From positions 5,332,064 through 5,396,063 of the forward strand of contig OW051468.1 of NCBI GenBank assembly GCA_932521025.1: DNA of 64,000 nucleotides, given 5' to 3'. The translations under genes and the position numbers were made by a program. Source of the DNA: Oscheius onirici. Lineage: Eukaryota > Nematoda > Chromadorea > Rhabditida > Rhabditidae. Of the stretch, positions 35,341 through 48,400 are shown one piece after another. The notes below the pieces were generated by a model. That model did no database searches. It worked only from the letters and a program-made list of their open reading frames with translations, and was not told the origin of the DNA. How positions within the stretch are numbered: position 1 is the stretch's first letter; the number at the start of each line of letters is the position of its first letter.

Positions 35341-36019
35341 AGAGTACCAAGAGAGAATTGACACAGCAGTGTCAAGCTAAAGTATTTTTTCGAACGACTT
35401 TTCCTCTGACACCTGAACTTTGTCTTGTGTCAGATAAGGGAGTACTTTCAGCATAGTTGTCTGTTGATGAAAGATATTATTTCTTTTGAAAATAAAGAGG
35501 AAAAGAAAATTAGATTGCCTTTGCTGAGTAAAGATTTTACGTTTAATCGAAAATGTTGTACGCACCGGCGCACACAGTAGGAAAATTCCGAGAACGAAGT
35601 GTGCGAACGTTTTTCTCAATCTCGTTTTTTGTTTTTACGAAACAGATCAATATAATTTCAACCAGTTATATAGTGACTAATCTCTATTTTGCAAGAGTCT
35701 CACCGCTCGCAGCTCATAAACAAACTTGCTGCTTCACTGAGCTTCTCCATCCCTTGATTGTGTTTACTTCGGTTTTTCGTTGTATATTTTCTGCTCGCCG
35801 GAGATAATAAAACCACAAAAACTGAAATGAATTCGTATGGTGAAATCAGTCGTCTTGCATCATGTTTTGTGCTCTCTTGTGATTTGAGCTGGTCTTTGAA
35901 GACAACAAAAGTTGCGAAAACACTTTCTTATTGATAAAAAATAGGCAATATCTGCCTGCATCATTCATTCTTCATATTGATCTGAGCCATAAGTGTGTTT
36001 CAGAATGCTGTAAACGTTT
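35341..36019. other. Intergenic
   Basis: Contains the polyadenylation signal of F-box-like gene B and the presumed promoter of the acyltransferase gene. A TTTCAG lies at 35998-36003, 16 nt before its start codon. No coding segment seen. Confidence 0.5.
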
Positions 36020-39009
36020 ATGATGACCTACAACACCAAAAATAGCTTTGGACTAGCCTCCCTGGCTGGCGGAGATGCAGGATCGGTTAGTTTCCTTCAA
36101 ATTTTCCATAAAACCCATCTTAGTTCTTCCGTTCCACGATGCCTTTAATCAAATGTGCTTCTGTCTATCCTTCAAGTTCAATTGGACTCGATTATAATCA
36201 TTCTAATCGAGAGCATCTCCAGCACGGATGTACAACCTGTTTTGCGTTCCCAGGAGAGCCTATCAGTGAGCACTATGTTGATCTTCTCCAATTTTCCAAT
36301 GTGAGTTTACTTTTTTCGGATATTTTTCAATAGTTAATCTCAGTTTGGTGGTCTTCCAACTCCTCTACTGCCCGGAGTCAAGTCTCCTTCCCGTTGGCTT
36401 GCTGATCTTCGTTATTCTCTAGCCACTCCTCTTCCACACTCCTATCCGTCAGTAGGACACGATGTTTTATCATCTCAACGGTTAGTTTTCGTTAACACTT
36501 GTAGGCAAGCTGCTACAAATAATCGTTTACTGATATAAAATTCGTTTTCAGGGTCTGTACAGCGATTGAGCGTCAAATTGAAGCTGGCTGCACACTTTCT
36601 ATGCATGAGCTGAATCGGAAGGCTCGGCACTTCTTCATCGCCATGAAGGCCTCCCTTTCCCGAATAGTGTGTAAAATTTGCGGCTACGTGCTTTTCAAAG
36701 TGAATATCTTCTATTTGAATTGCTTAACCTACTTTAGGTATTCCGCCGGCTGATGTCGAAACTTCTGGTCAGTCCCGAGCAAGTTAAACGTCTTCAAGAA
36801 GCCAGTCAGGTTAATATTTTCCCCCATTCTATCCAGAATTGTCGTTATAGTCCGGTTTTCCTCTCGTCTATCTCCCTCTTCACAAGAGCCATCTCGATTA
36901 TTTGATGATTACGTGGACAGCATGGCATTTCCGTCTTCCATTGCCTCACATAGCCAGTGGTGATAACCTGAATCTGTCTGGACTAGGATGGTTGCTCAGA
37001 GCTACTGGTGCCTTCTTCATTCGCAGAAAGACTGATCCGAACGACATATCAGGAAAAGATGCCATTTATAGGTTCGGTTAAAGATTTATTTCCTGAAATC
37101 ACTTTTCCAGGGCTGTGCTCCACTCGTACATTGAACAGCTAATGAGTCGTGGAATGCCAATTGAGTTCTTTCTGGAAGGAACGCGGAGCAGATTTGGAAA
37201 GTCGTTGATCCCGAAACATGGACTAATATCGAACATTGTCGAAGCCTACCAGCAGGGACAGATTCGCGACTGCTATTTTGTACCGGTCAGCTATACCTAC
37301 GAGGATGTGGCCGAAGGAATCTTCCTCGATGAGCTCATGGGTGTGCCTAAGGTATTTTCAACTTACTCTTCTAATTGTTTTATTCTACAGGTCCCGGAAA
37401 GTGTCTTCGGAGCCATCCGCGGTCTTTTTAAGGGATTCCGTTTGCCTGGACGATGCGGTGCCGTTAGAATGCATTTTGGCAATCCTGTTCTTCTTTCGGT
37501 TTGTCTTTTTTTTTGTAAATTATAAAACTATTTACCTAATTTCAGCATTATGTCGACTCTCTTTCGTCAAATTTGTCGGCTAGACAGGCAGCCTCTTCGC
37601 TTACACGTATTCATCATTCTACCTCATACAGGTGTTTTTAATCTTTTCCTGTGAAATACAATCGGTTTAGAGAGCTCGTTCCCTGGCATCACGAGCATGA
37701 AGAGAAAGTTGACAATAGGACTCTTATTCGCGCTATCGGATATCATCTTGTTTACGGTATTTCATTTTATCTTCTTTACAAAGCCCAGTCTTCAGAAGCT
37801 CAGTCTATTGTCTCGATCTCTCTACCTTCCGTCGTCAGTGCCCTTCTTCTCTGCAAATTCACTGCCGGAGTCGTGGTCAGAGTCTTGGCAGCGGACATAG
37901 AATGGCTTTGCAATCAGATTGTCGCGGAAGGAGGCGATGTAATGGGATGGAACGACAGTCAGACTCACGGACAACTGGTTCTTGAGGTAGATAGTACTTT
38001 AGAAAATTTAAAAGAAATCGTGTTGTTCCAGCACTCGATCAAATATCTGAAAAGTTCCGTCGATATTCACGGCAGCTTAGTTGTGCCACAGCGCAGTCAT
38101 CGTCATCTGATGCGTCTAGCCTATCACAAAAATGCCCTTGTGCCAATTTTCGCCGTTCGAAGTGCTATAGGTCAGTCCTATTTTCTCTTCCGTCCTAAAT
38201 TTCTTTCAGCTCTTGCTCTGGTCTCTCAAGACCGAGATTCCGTCTTTGTTCAAGATCTCATCAGTGAAGCTGCCGAGATTTGCGACTGGCTCCAGTTTGA
38301 GGTCATCTTTACCAAACCGTGCATGAAGATTCGCGAAACAATTAGACAGCAGTTGAACCGGATGTGTTCGCTGGGAGGACCGCTTATGATCCGTCAGAGC
38401 GACGAAATTGAAGAGGATTTGAACAATACGCATCTCTGCGCGGATATGACTGAAGTTCTGGTCAGTTATTTTTATTCATCAAGCTTGAGTGATGTTGCGC
38501 TCTATTTTAAAGATTGCTCTTCTATCAAAAAGTTGTTTTGTAGATACGTGATTCGGGCAGCAACCACATCCTTACATTCTATTCCAACCTTCTCCGTCCA
38601 TTCCTCCAATCGCTCTTCATGACAACGGACAAATTCTCGCATTGTCTGTCTGATGAACGCGAAAGCCAACTGATTCGCTCAATGTGTCGAGAATTCCTCT
38701 CCGCAGCCAAAAAGCAGCCTTTCGAAGTTCAACGTAAGTTGTTTTCAATTTGGAAGCGTCGGAGGGGCAGTTTTTGTAATTCAAAAAGCCCGATTGCTAT
38801 TCCCTTGTTGATTAGATGCATTTTCAGTGGAAGCCATCAACAGTGATTCCTTCAAGAATGCTATCCAGTTGTTGAGATCGAAGAAGATTATTTCGGCGGA
38901 TCCTACGGACGTCCGTCTCCTCGAACCAGACCAGCTGGCCGTGTTGAGGACGGCCATTTTAACACGGCTCAACGTTTTTCAAATTGTCGAGTTTCCCTCG
39001 TTTGTTTGA
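36020..39009 (+). CDS. Glycerol-3-phosphate acyltransferase, GPAM/GPAT1 type
   Basis: Catalyses the first step of glycerolipid synthesis, glycerol-3-phosphate to lysophosphatidate, probably at the outer mitochondrial membrane. Fourteen exons from 36020-36085 to 38828-39009 (others 36124-36300, 36344-36480, 36552-36699, 36738-36809, 36851-37071, 37111-37351, 37391-37498, 37546-37631, 37671-37986, 38032-38170, 38210-38460, 38544-38733) give 777 residues. Acyltransferase motifs are intact: HKSHLD (HX4D), GAFFIRR, EFFLEGTRSRFGK and a VPVS segment. The long N-terminal and C-terminal regions match GPAM rather than GNPAT, for example DIEWLC and LLRPFL. Two introns (37352-37390, 37987-38031) are stop-free multiples of three. 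The last acceptor could be 38821 or 38828, both in frame. Confidence 0.9.
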
Positions 39010-39251
39010 TAGTTTAGTTCCGTTAGATGTCATAGTTTTCTCAACCATAATTCATGTCGATTTCAATTGTTATTGTCTTGTTACATAGTTTGACAGAGAA
39101 AATATGAAAGTTTTTTTATCAATGTTATCGAACGCAGTAGAATCTAAAAAGGAATCTTGTACCCTCGACCAAAACAGCCACTCGGCACTTCACGGTCGGC
39201 GACTCTTTGACATGTTTGCGCTCTCTGAGACTCGGTCTGAATTGTCCTCAA

Positions 39252-41303
39252 ATGCGTCTTGTCATTCTCTTTGTAATTGTCTCTGTGGACTCGAGTAAGC
39301 GAGAGGCCGACCTCTACAAGTAACCAAAGTTTTCTTCTTTTAAAACAAAAGTTCAGACTCCTTCTCAATGGCTACAACCCCCTCGTTCGGCCTGTAGAAA
39401 ACCCAGACGAAGCTCTGAATGTCTCGATGAGGGTCTTTCTCCAGCAGATCATCAATGTCGACACTCAGAACCAGGTGATTGAAGTCAACGCCTGGTTAAA
39501 GTTTGTAAGCCTTGGATTTTTGAAAGCAAGAAATAAAAAGTTGAGATCTGGGACGACTACCGACTTCAATGGGAGCCGAGAGAGTTTGAAGACACGACTT
39601 CGTTGAGATTTCCCAGTGGAGAAGGGGAAATCTGGCAGCCAGGTTCGATTTAACTAGCTCACAGACAGTTCTTTAGATGTTCTACTCTACAACAGGTACG
39701 AGACTCTCGCACGAGCTTAGTTGTACGTCTCTTAGCGCCGACGACCACTTTGACACCATGTTCAAATCGAATATCGTAGTTTATGACTCGGGAACCATCA
39801 ACTGGATCCCTCCGGGAATCTTTAAACTATCCTGTAAAATGGATATTACGATGTTTCCTTTCGACGAACAGGTATAGTCTTTTCAGAAGAAGAATATTTT
39901 AAGACCCACTCTTGAAATTTATAATTGTGGGTCTCTTTACGAACACCGACAGACTACAGACCCAGAGGTAGGAAAGAGTTCAAATTCAGATGTGTTATCT
40001 CAAATTCGGTTCGTGGACTTATCACGGAGAGGCTCTGAATCTTCAGATCGATTCGGACAACAGTACGAGTGAGTTCGAAGCACTTTGAAATGTACAGCTG
40101 TACAGCTCCGGAGGCCGATCTCTCGACTTACATTCCGAATGGCGAATGGCATCTTCTCCATGCTCCTGCTCAAAGAGAAGAGAGATTCTACAAGTGTTGT
40201 TCGGAGCCCTATCCGACGATCAAATTCTTCCTTCATATCAAGCGAAGAGCAGTCTTCTACGCCTTCAACATCATCATTCCTTCTCTGGTCATCAGCATGA
40301 TGACGCTCCTTGCCTTTTGTCTTCCCGCTCATGACATGAGCGAGAAGATTGGATTTCGTCAGTTTATGTGTTTGTGACGAAGATGTTCTTTTAGAGACTA
40401 CTATACTTCTGTCCGTCTGCTTCTTTCTGACCATCTTGTCCGAAACTACACCAACCTCTTCGGAAGCCATTCCACTTCTAGGTCTTTTCTTCGTTGAAGC
40501 TTGAAATTTCATTCAGGAATGTTTTTCTCTGCTGTCACCTTCATTGTCGCCATGTCTACGACATTCACCATAGCCGTTTTAAACATTCGCTACCGTCAGT
40601 TCGGTAACCATAATATGGCTCCATTCGTAAGTGAAATACCAATATTTGTTCTGATTGAAAACAGTTTCGCGTAGTCTTCCTCGAATTCATCCCATGGCTA
40701 GTTCTAATGCGCCGACCAAGATACAAGTTCAAGAAAGGGCGAGCCATCGATTTGCGCTCTTCTGAAACCGCAGAATGTGTTCAGGTCGATATATTTTGAT
40801 AGTAAAAGAAGGGAAGATTTCAGTGTGCTAGTCAGTGTGGAGACACGGTGTCTGTCTGTCTTTCAGAGCTCGGAACATGTGAGCCAATGTTGGTTGGGGG
40901 AGAGAGGCTGGGACTTGACCGGAAAGTCGGCGAGGGAATCTTCATGCCCAAGAAGTTTGACTGTTACAAGAAGAAGAGGACAGAGATGTACGACAAGACT
41001 ATCAAGAAATGCATGAAACTGATGGAACAGGGTTTGTCTTTCTCCTCCCATCTCCGGGCAGATTCAGACGACTCAATAGCAGAAACTTCTCTCTGGATCC
41101 TGGACCTCCTGAACTCTATCAACAACTCTGTGAGGAAGATTCGAGACCATCGATGTAGAGAAGTCCGTCGAGAGACAGAAAAGGCCGATTGGAAGTTTGC
41201 CGCAATGGCCTTGGATAGACTCTGTCTGATCATCTTCAGTATCTTGCTTACGGTTTCTCTAGGCGGACTCTTTTTAGTCTCACCGAACATCGAGTTGACC
41301 TAA
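39252..41303 (+). CDS. Nicotinic acetylcholine receptor subunit, alpha type
   Basis: Pentameric Cys-loop ligand-gated channel subunit. Exons 39252-39319, 39357-39504, 39546-39642, 39677-39695 (19 nt), 39736-39871, 39990-40068, 40106-40357, 40395-40481, 40517-40626, 40665-40784, 40824-41303 give 531 residues. The start is set by a signal peptide (MRLVILFVIVSV), then ADLYKLLLNGYNPLVRPV. The ligand-binding domain has WLKFIWDDYRLQW, the Cys-loop (CKMDITMFPFDEQMC) and vicinal cysteines (YKCCSEPYP) that define alpha subunits. M1, M2 (EKIGFQTTILLSVCFFLTIL) and M3 follow, then a cysteine-containing cytoplasmic loop and M4. Residues at the M1-M2 turn read SEK, compatible with a cation channel. The polyadenylation signal AATAAA (41302-41307) overlaps the stop. 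Confidence 0.93.
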
Positions 41304-41307
41304 TAAA
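41302..41307 (+). terminator. Polyadenylation signal overlapping stop codon
   Basis: The receptor gene ends TAATAAA, so the TAA stop (41301-41303) and AATAAA share two bases. The 3' UTR must be only some 15-20 nt long if this signal is used. Confidence 0.6.
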
Positions 41308-41407
41308 CATTTCGAAAGCGAAGCTCATCTCAGATGTGTCCTGGGGACCTGTTTGACACTAAATTTTCTTCTCACAATCAGCTTTCTCCAACCAGTCCTT
41401 CCAAACA

Positions 41408-42057
41408 ATGCCTTCGGATATTCACATCAACGGTCTGGATCGTTTCCGAGACCAGTTCAAAGTGCTCCAAGAGGACTTGGCCTCACATAAGGTAGGTAGG
41501 CCTTTTGAACAATAAACTGACGAGTATTACAGGCAGAAGTGAGCACACTTACCAAGAAGTTGGTTGAGAAACAACGGGTGGTCGACATGTATCTGGAACT
41601 GTCCGCACATATGGGCATAGAGGTTCGGAAATACTCCGAGACGGCCATGAAGCTCTTTCAAGTGCTGGAACTGGTGGCTCCAAAGTTGCCGAAAGAAGAA
41701 GCTCAGATAGTCAAACAAAGACTCAAAGAAGTCAAAGAAGTGAGAATTTGGTTTGATTATATGTTCAGTTTCATTATTTCAGTTTGTTTCTCGACAACTT
41801 GCTCCCAGAACGCCCCTTCAGCCTCAACAGACTCTCCATAATTATCAAACCATGAAACGCGTCTCCTGCGATAAAGAACTTTGCAAGACTGGTCTCAATA
41901 CAGAAAACGACCCAAAACGACCGAGACAAGACGTAAGAATAAAATTACGTTGCATTGAATATTTTTATAGGGTTATGAATCAGCATCGGGTTACCAATGG
42001 CCATCTGTTCAACAGAATCCGGACCCGACCTCTCCAGACACTTCCTGTTCGGAGTAA
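41408..42057 (+). CDS. Coiled-coil protein, 175 residues, unrecognised
   Basis: Exons 41408-41491, 41533-41739, 41783-41932, 41971-42057, all phase 0. Residues 1-100 are strongly helical with heptad-like spacing (DRFRDQFKVLQEDLASHK onwards, then KKLVEKQRVVDMYLEL); the C-terminal 75 residues are polar, with Q, P and S. No domain recognised; small coiled-coil adaptor subunits look like this, but nothing specific can be claimed. The start codon is 104 bp downstream of the receptor stop, on the same strand, with a CAATCAG acceptor-like sequence between, so an operon is possible. AATAAA at 42121-42126. Confidence 0.75.
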
Positions 42058-42483
42058 ACCTCACATTTCTCTTTCCCTTCTTTTGTTTTCGACATCTTTC
42101 AAACGTTTTTGTTGAGCACAAATAAACTTTCAAACCTTTTATCCGTATCGGTCCCATTAGATATTCGCTGTAGCGAAGCCTCTCATTACCTCAGTTTTTC
42201 CTGTTTGTTGGGATTAGTTTGAACGTTGCATCTCGTCCTAATCTTCATGTAAAAACGTATCAAAGTGATTCTGGATTCTTGTACAGAAACATGAAAACGA
42301 AGTATCTGCGTTTTAGCCGTTTCCGGGAACACCAAATACTTGGAAAGCGTAAAGTCTCTTAAAAAAAGTTTTATTATCCTCGAAACTATAAAATTCAAAG
42401 TTTTTAACAATCTTAAAATCATATAAAGGAGTAATATAAAACAGCTTCTCGTCCAGCAGACAGTCGCTTGCTCAGCGTCGAGG

Positions 42484-45400
42484 ATGGGAGTGAAGGAGAA
42501 AATCGCCGAAAAGCTGCTGAAGAAGACTGCCGAAAATCAGATGGACGCCATCACAAAGCAGCCAGGCCAGGAATCGGACGAAGAGTCGGGAGCAGAATCG
42601 GACGGAGAAGGAAACAAAAAGGGTCGATGGGGTCGATTCAAGTAGGTCGTCTCCTTTTTCTGAGATCAGAGACAACTTCAGGGACAAGTTCAAGAAGAAA
42701 AAGAACCGATCTCGTGACTCCTCGGCAACCTCAAAGACGTCCAAATCGTCGACGGATGAACGAGAGGAAACTGATGAAGAAGATCGACCAAGTGATGAGG
42801 AAGAGGCCATGGAGGATCATGGATTCCGTCGAGCCGATCCGGATGCCAATTTCGGGAAGACTGTCTTCAAAGACGCGGACAAAAAGGGAACATGGAATGT
42901 CAGTTAGAAAAATAATAGTCTAAAGATCATTCACAGGTGCTGGTGCGTATCATCGAAGGAAAGGACCTGCCGATTGGAGCTCTCCGTGTTCGCGCCCTGC
43001 TGGACAGTCGTCAGAAGGCGACTCGAACCTGTACCGAAGGAGTGCCCAAATGGCGTCAGAACCTCAGCTTCAGCTTCAAAAACACGACTTTGGAAAAGCT
43101 GGCCTCCGAGGAGCTGACTCTCAATGTGACGTCGGTCGGAAAGATTCGCGAACGAGTCGCTGCCACTTTTCGTGTCCTTCTGTCTGCCGTTCTGCACAGT
43201 GAGAATCGAGCCGTTGTGTCCAAATGGATTGCTCTTCATGCTCCAGTAGACGACGAAGAGGAAGATGCTCGTGGCGAGAACTGCGGCTTCTTGAAGTTCT
43301 CCTGCTGTGTCTATGGGCCAACAGACGGTCCGCCACACATGAACGACGACGAGTTCAGTGACGAGGTTTGGAGTGGAGCCCAGCTGGAAGATCACACTGT
43401 CCGTGTCCGTCTCTTTCGTCTTCATCATCTGGCTGAACAGCTCTGTAAAGAAGTCACTGGAAACAAGAAAAAGAAGCCAATTCAGTTTGTGATCAGAGTA
43501 AGTTCTTTCATCTTCATCAAAACCTTATTCATAGGTGAACATGGGAAAGTTGAAGATGGAATCGGCTGCTCGAGAGATGGTCCTCTATTCGACCAACAAC
43601 AGTGACGATTCGTTGGAAGCTGTGAGCTACGAGCAGGAACTCTTTCTGCCGATCCAATGGCCTACCGTCATCCAGAATATTCGCTTCGAGCTGTTGATGC
43701 GCCAAGGACGTCGCCGTCGGATTCTCGGCCAAGCCTCTCTTCCGATGAGATGTCTCTACGAGGCGGGAGAAGACGGTTTCATGCCCACCTACGGACCAGC
43801 CTTCATCAACTTTTACGGCCACGAGAAGATGCAGAAACTGAAGTGGCTGAAAGAGAAGCAGCCGATTGACGACATGACTGGAAGCAAGTATCTGGCTCGT
43901 CTTCTCTGTGCCGTTGACAGTGTCGAGTACTGTGGAGAGTCGGTCATGTCAGCCGATATGAGTCACGGACCTTTGAATCAGTCGCGGCTCTTCGAGAAAA
44001 CCAATCGCTTCAATCTGTACTGCAGTTTCCAAGCTGCCAACATGATCAACCCCATCTATGCCAGTCGTTCCGTCTCATTCCATGTATCCATGGGCGAATA
44101 TGGCAGCACCGGATGTGATGTAAACGACTACAGAGCCAGTACTTTCTCGGTCCGTTTAAATCCATTTTAGGAGTAATCAAATTTTAGGCTATGCCAGATA
44201 ATGACAAGCACAAATACTTCTTCATGCCGTGGGGAAACCATCGTCCATTGGCCGAAGTTTGCACACTGTACGAGGATGTTGAGAGACGAATTACACGTCA
44301 GAACGCTCTCCAGAAGGTGGCTAACATGCTCCAGGAGCTACAGAAGGAAATGACTCGAGCTGGTGGTCTCGCACCTGAGACGGCATCCCTCTGTATGGAA
44401 GCCCTTGATCATGCCGAAGAACTGCTTGACCGTCTTGTCCGTACACCGAAATTCGATGAACAGAGGGCAACGGAACTGGATCGACAGTGGGAAGAGACGC
44501 GTAGACGGCGCGTGAAGGAACTGCTCGAGAAGACGCTGGACAATTTGCGCTGGGAGGAGGAAAAGACTCCGGAAGAGGCTGTGGAGAAGATGATTCGACT
44601 TCTCGGAAGAGTACAAGAACAGATTTTGACTCTGGTCGAAGAAGTTCAGGTATATTTAATAGTTTTTAGCTAAATTCAGTAGAAGTGTTCAGATCTCGCT
44701 ACCAGCCATCATCATCAAAATGGTAGCCGGAGAGGAAGTCGTCGGTTACGCAAAGATCAGCCCTGCCGAAATCTTCTACCACGACAACGATGCTCTTTCG
44801 GGTGAATGGTGTGGTCGTGTCCGTCTGATCCCCCTGAAATGGCCGAGTCTTGTCAATCGAAAGAACCGTCGCGAAGAGTCTCCGGCCATCATCCATTGTC
44901 GCATGTGGTTCGGACCACGAAGGTTGGCCGGTGAATGGGATGAGATTGTCCGTCCAGCTGAGCAGAAATCCTTCCTCGAAGTCTACGTTCATCAGCGCAA
45001 GTCCAAGTTGAACAGGGAATGGAAGCAGTGGAATGGACCACTCTATTCGGATGAACACGGATCGATAGATATGGGTTCTAGCGCGTTGAGAGAGACCTAT
45101 GGATACGATCATCTTGGCAACTGGGTCTGTCGTGGCAGTCATGACATGTGGATCGGAAATGATGCGGATCGACCGAATTTTGTCGAAAGGTATTCCTTAT
45201 TCAGTTTTGTTTATAAAAGGTTCCAGAGTTTACGAGCTGCAACGTCGTAAGGACAATGAGTGGAAATCCGACGGCTACACGGACTATTATGGCGGAGATG
45301 TGGACATCAGTATGAAGTCGGCTCCCAAAGGCTGCGAATATGTGGAGAGTTCATGGCGACAGGATAAACATGTCAATCATGGCGACAAGCACGGATGGAT

Positions 45401-48400
45401 CTACGCTCTGAACGATGAGTTCTGGGGAGAGACGGGCACCGTGGATCGAGAGGAACGACCGGCTCATCGATATCGTCGTCGATGCATCTGTAGGACACGT
45501 CGAGCCGTCACCTACAATCATGACTACGAGGAATTGGCTAATCGGGAACTGAGTCTCGGTCCAGACGACAAGTGGGAGTATGCTGCCAACTTCAAAGCTG
45601 CCTGGCACAGCTCGGACATTGCTGAAGCGTCGGTTCGTCGACGTCGTTTCCTGATCGAAGTGGAACGCAGTGAGAAGATGAACAAGACTCGCGAACACGA
45701 AAACTTCTTTCTGCCTCGCTGCTACGAGGTTCATCATGTGACGACGACTTGGCAGCTCCGCGGCTATCTGCTCTGGGCCAAAGATCTCATGCCCGTGGTC
45801 AAGGATTCGGCTCATGCTTTCGTTCGAGTGACCTTCTTGACTCGATGTCAACAGAGTATCGTCGTGGCCAACTCGCAGAATCCAATCTGGTGTGAGACGC
45901 TCGTTTTCGACCGGATTCCAATTCCCGGAGGCAGACAACAGATTGTGGTCAACCCGCCGAGGATCATTGTGGAAGTGAGGGGAGAGAGATCGGATGATAG
46001 TGAAGTAAACATTTTGTTTATTTGTCTACCCAAACAATTTAGATTTTCCTTGGTCGTTTCGAGATCCAGCCGACTGTCATTTGTCAGCCATCTGATCAGC
46101 GCTGTCGTCCCCAATGGACTGAACTCTGCTATCCGAAGGGCAAAACTCGTGGAGCTGTGCTGTCCGCTTTCGAACTGTACTATATGGATCCGAGCCAAGA
46201 CACACTGCCACTGTTTCCCATGAAAAAGGCCAAGATGCCCGACAACTACGAGGTTCCGGCCGAGTTGAAGCCCAAGTTTGAGCGGTACGCCATCCAGTTC
46301 CTCTGCTGGGGAGTCAGGAATCTGAAAAAACACAAGGTTTGTTCGTTATCTTCCAACAAAACAAGATTTCTAGCTGCTGTCAGTGAAAAAGCCTTTCGTC
46401 GAACTGCTCATTGGAGACACGGAAATCTACTCTGAAACTATCCAGAACACGGCCAAGAATCCAAACTTTCCGGAGCCGCTGATCAACATCCAAGAAGTTT
46501 TTCTTCCCGCCGCCCTCGAACTGGCTCCTCCGATGGTCCTCAATCTTCATGACAAACGTGCCTTCCGTCGCGAGCCGATTGTCGGCTACTGCCACATTTC
46601 GGACTTTTCCCGCTACGTGTTCAATCGCCGAATCCGGCGTCCAACAAAGTCTGACAAAGGACTGGCCGAGTTTGAGAGGTTGATTGAAGAGGAAGTAGCA
46701 AAGTTGGGCACCATCCGAATCCGCGGACAATTGACGAAGGATGGCGAGCCGCCTCTCGACTGGTGGAGCAAGTACTTCTACAGTCAAGGATTGACCAAAA
46801 AGTCTCCCGGCTACGAAGAGTAGGAACTATTAACTTTCTTTCATTTTTTCAATCAATTATAGATCTGGAATGGAATGTGTGACCATATACAAGGACGAGC
46901 TCGAGAAGGTAAACAACTACAACAACTTCACCGACTTTCTCGACACGTTCACTCTGTTCAAATGCACTCGAGGCAACTTTGACGATCCGGAAGAAAAGCA
47001 GAAGACGGGTGAACTGAAGGGCAAGCTTTTTGTCACACGTCTGAAGGACAAGAAGGCCGATCTGCCCGATCCGCCGGGCGTCGAGTTCACCGGTGTTACA
47101 AAGTGTCTTCTCCGCGTCTACGTTGTCGAGGCTCGTGGTCTGGTCAGTCAGCGGCGTAGCGGTCTTTGTGATCCGTATCTGGTAGTCCGTTGTGGCAAAA
47201 AGAAGAAGAATCTGAAGAAAAACTACCGTCCCGACACTCTAGAACCTGTCTTTGGCGAGCTGGTCGAGTTCGAGATCGACGTTCCCCTGGAAAAGGATCT
47301 CACGATCACGCTGATGGACAAACGACGTCTTCTAACAGACGAGGAGATTGGATCGACGACGATCGATATGGAAAACAGACTGCTGACCAAGTGGCGAGGA
47401 ACTGTCGGTCTCCCGAAACAGTACACCATTCATGGAGAGTTGCCGTGGCGCGATCAGATCACACCTTTAGTGGCCCTTCAGAGGTTTTTTTTTAGAAAGT
47501 TTCCTATATCAAAGTTTTTACAGATACTGTACAAAGATGATGATTCAGCCACCGGAGAAGTTGTACAAAGATGTCGACTACGGTCTTCGAGTTCTTGGCG
47601 TCAATGTCTGGTATCTGGAAGTTCGGAATCAGTGGAAGAGAGAAGACGAACAAATGAGAAAGAGAATGGAACGAGCTGGTGCCGGGGCGGAAGAAAGCGA
47701 CGAGCCGGAAGATTCGACAAAAGAGAAGAGGAAACTGACGGAAGAGGAGAAGGAAGTCTATCTCGAGAAGCAGGAACAGGAGGATCGAAAGTTTGTCGGC
47801 AAGGCTTGGGGAGATGGACCCGAGGGCGAGGGTTGTCGCAAAAAGGCCACATTCCGCACAAAGAAGGACGAAGATCTGTCGATTCAAGAGCGATTCGTGC
47901 AGAAGAAGCAGATGCGTGATGAGATTATCGGTCGTCCTTACCAGTGTGTGGCTCTTCACATCCTTCACATGATGCAGCTCGTTCCGGAACATGTCGAGAC
48001 GAGACCACTTCGTTCGCAACTCGCTCCCAATGTCAGCTCGGGAGAACTTCGTCTCTTCGTCGACTTGTTCCCAATGGCAGTCGGGGCCATCCCGGCCCCT
48101 CTAGACATCAGTCCACGTCGTCCTGATCGCTACCAGCTCCGTGTGGCAGTTCTCCATGTCTCTGATGCCATTCCTGTCAAGAAGAGTTTCGGACAGTCGG
48201 TTAGTTTTGTTTCTAACCTACTAAAACTAAGATATAGATTTGTGACCTCTATGTACGCTGCTTCATCAACGGACAACAGAAACCGGACCGAACGGACGTT
48301 CACTTCCGATCAGACGATGGAAAAGGCGAGTTCAACTGGCGTTTCCTTCTGCCTGTCGACTTCAATCCCTGGGAGCAGAAAGTGATGGCCTATAGGAAGA

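Noticed and set aside
37735..37800. Possible 32-nt intron in the acyltransferase (GTATTTCA...CCCAG)
   Set aside because: Splicing would shift the frame; the unspliced frame continues the GPAM-like sequence.
36020..39009. Dihydroxyacetone-phosphate acyltransferase (GNPAT)
   Set aside because: The acyltransferase motifs alone fit both, but the long N-terminal region and the extended C-terminal domain follow GPAM/GPAT1.
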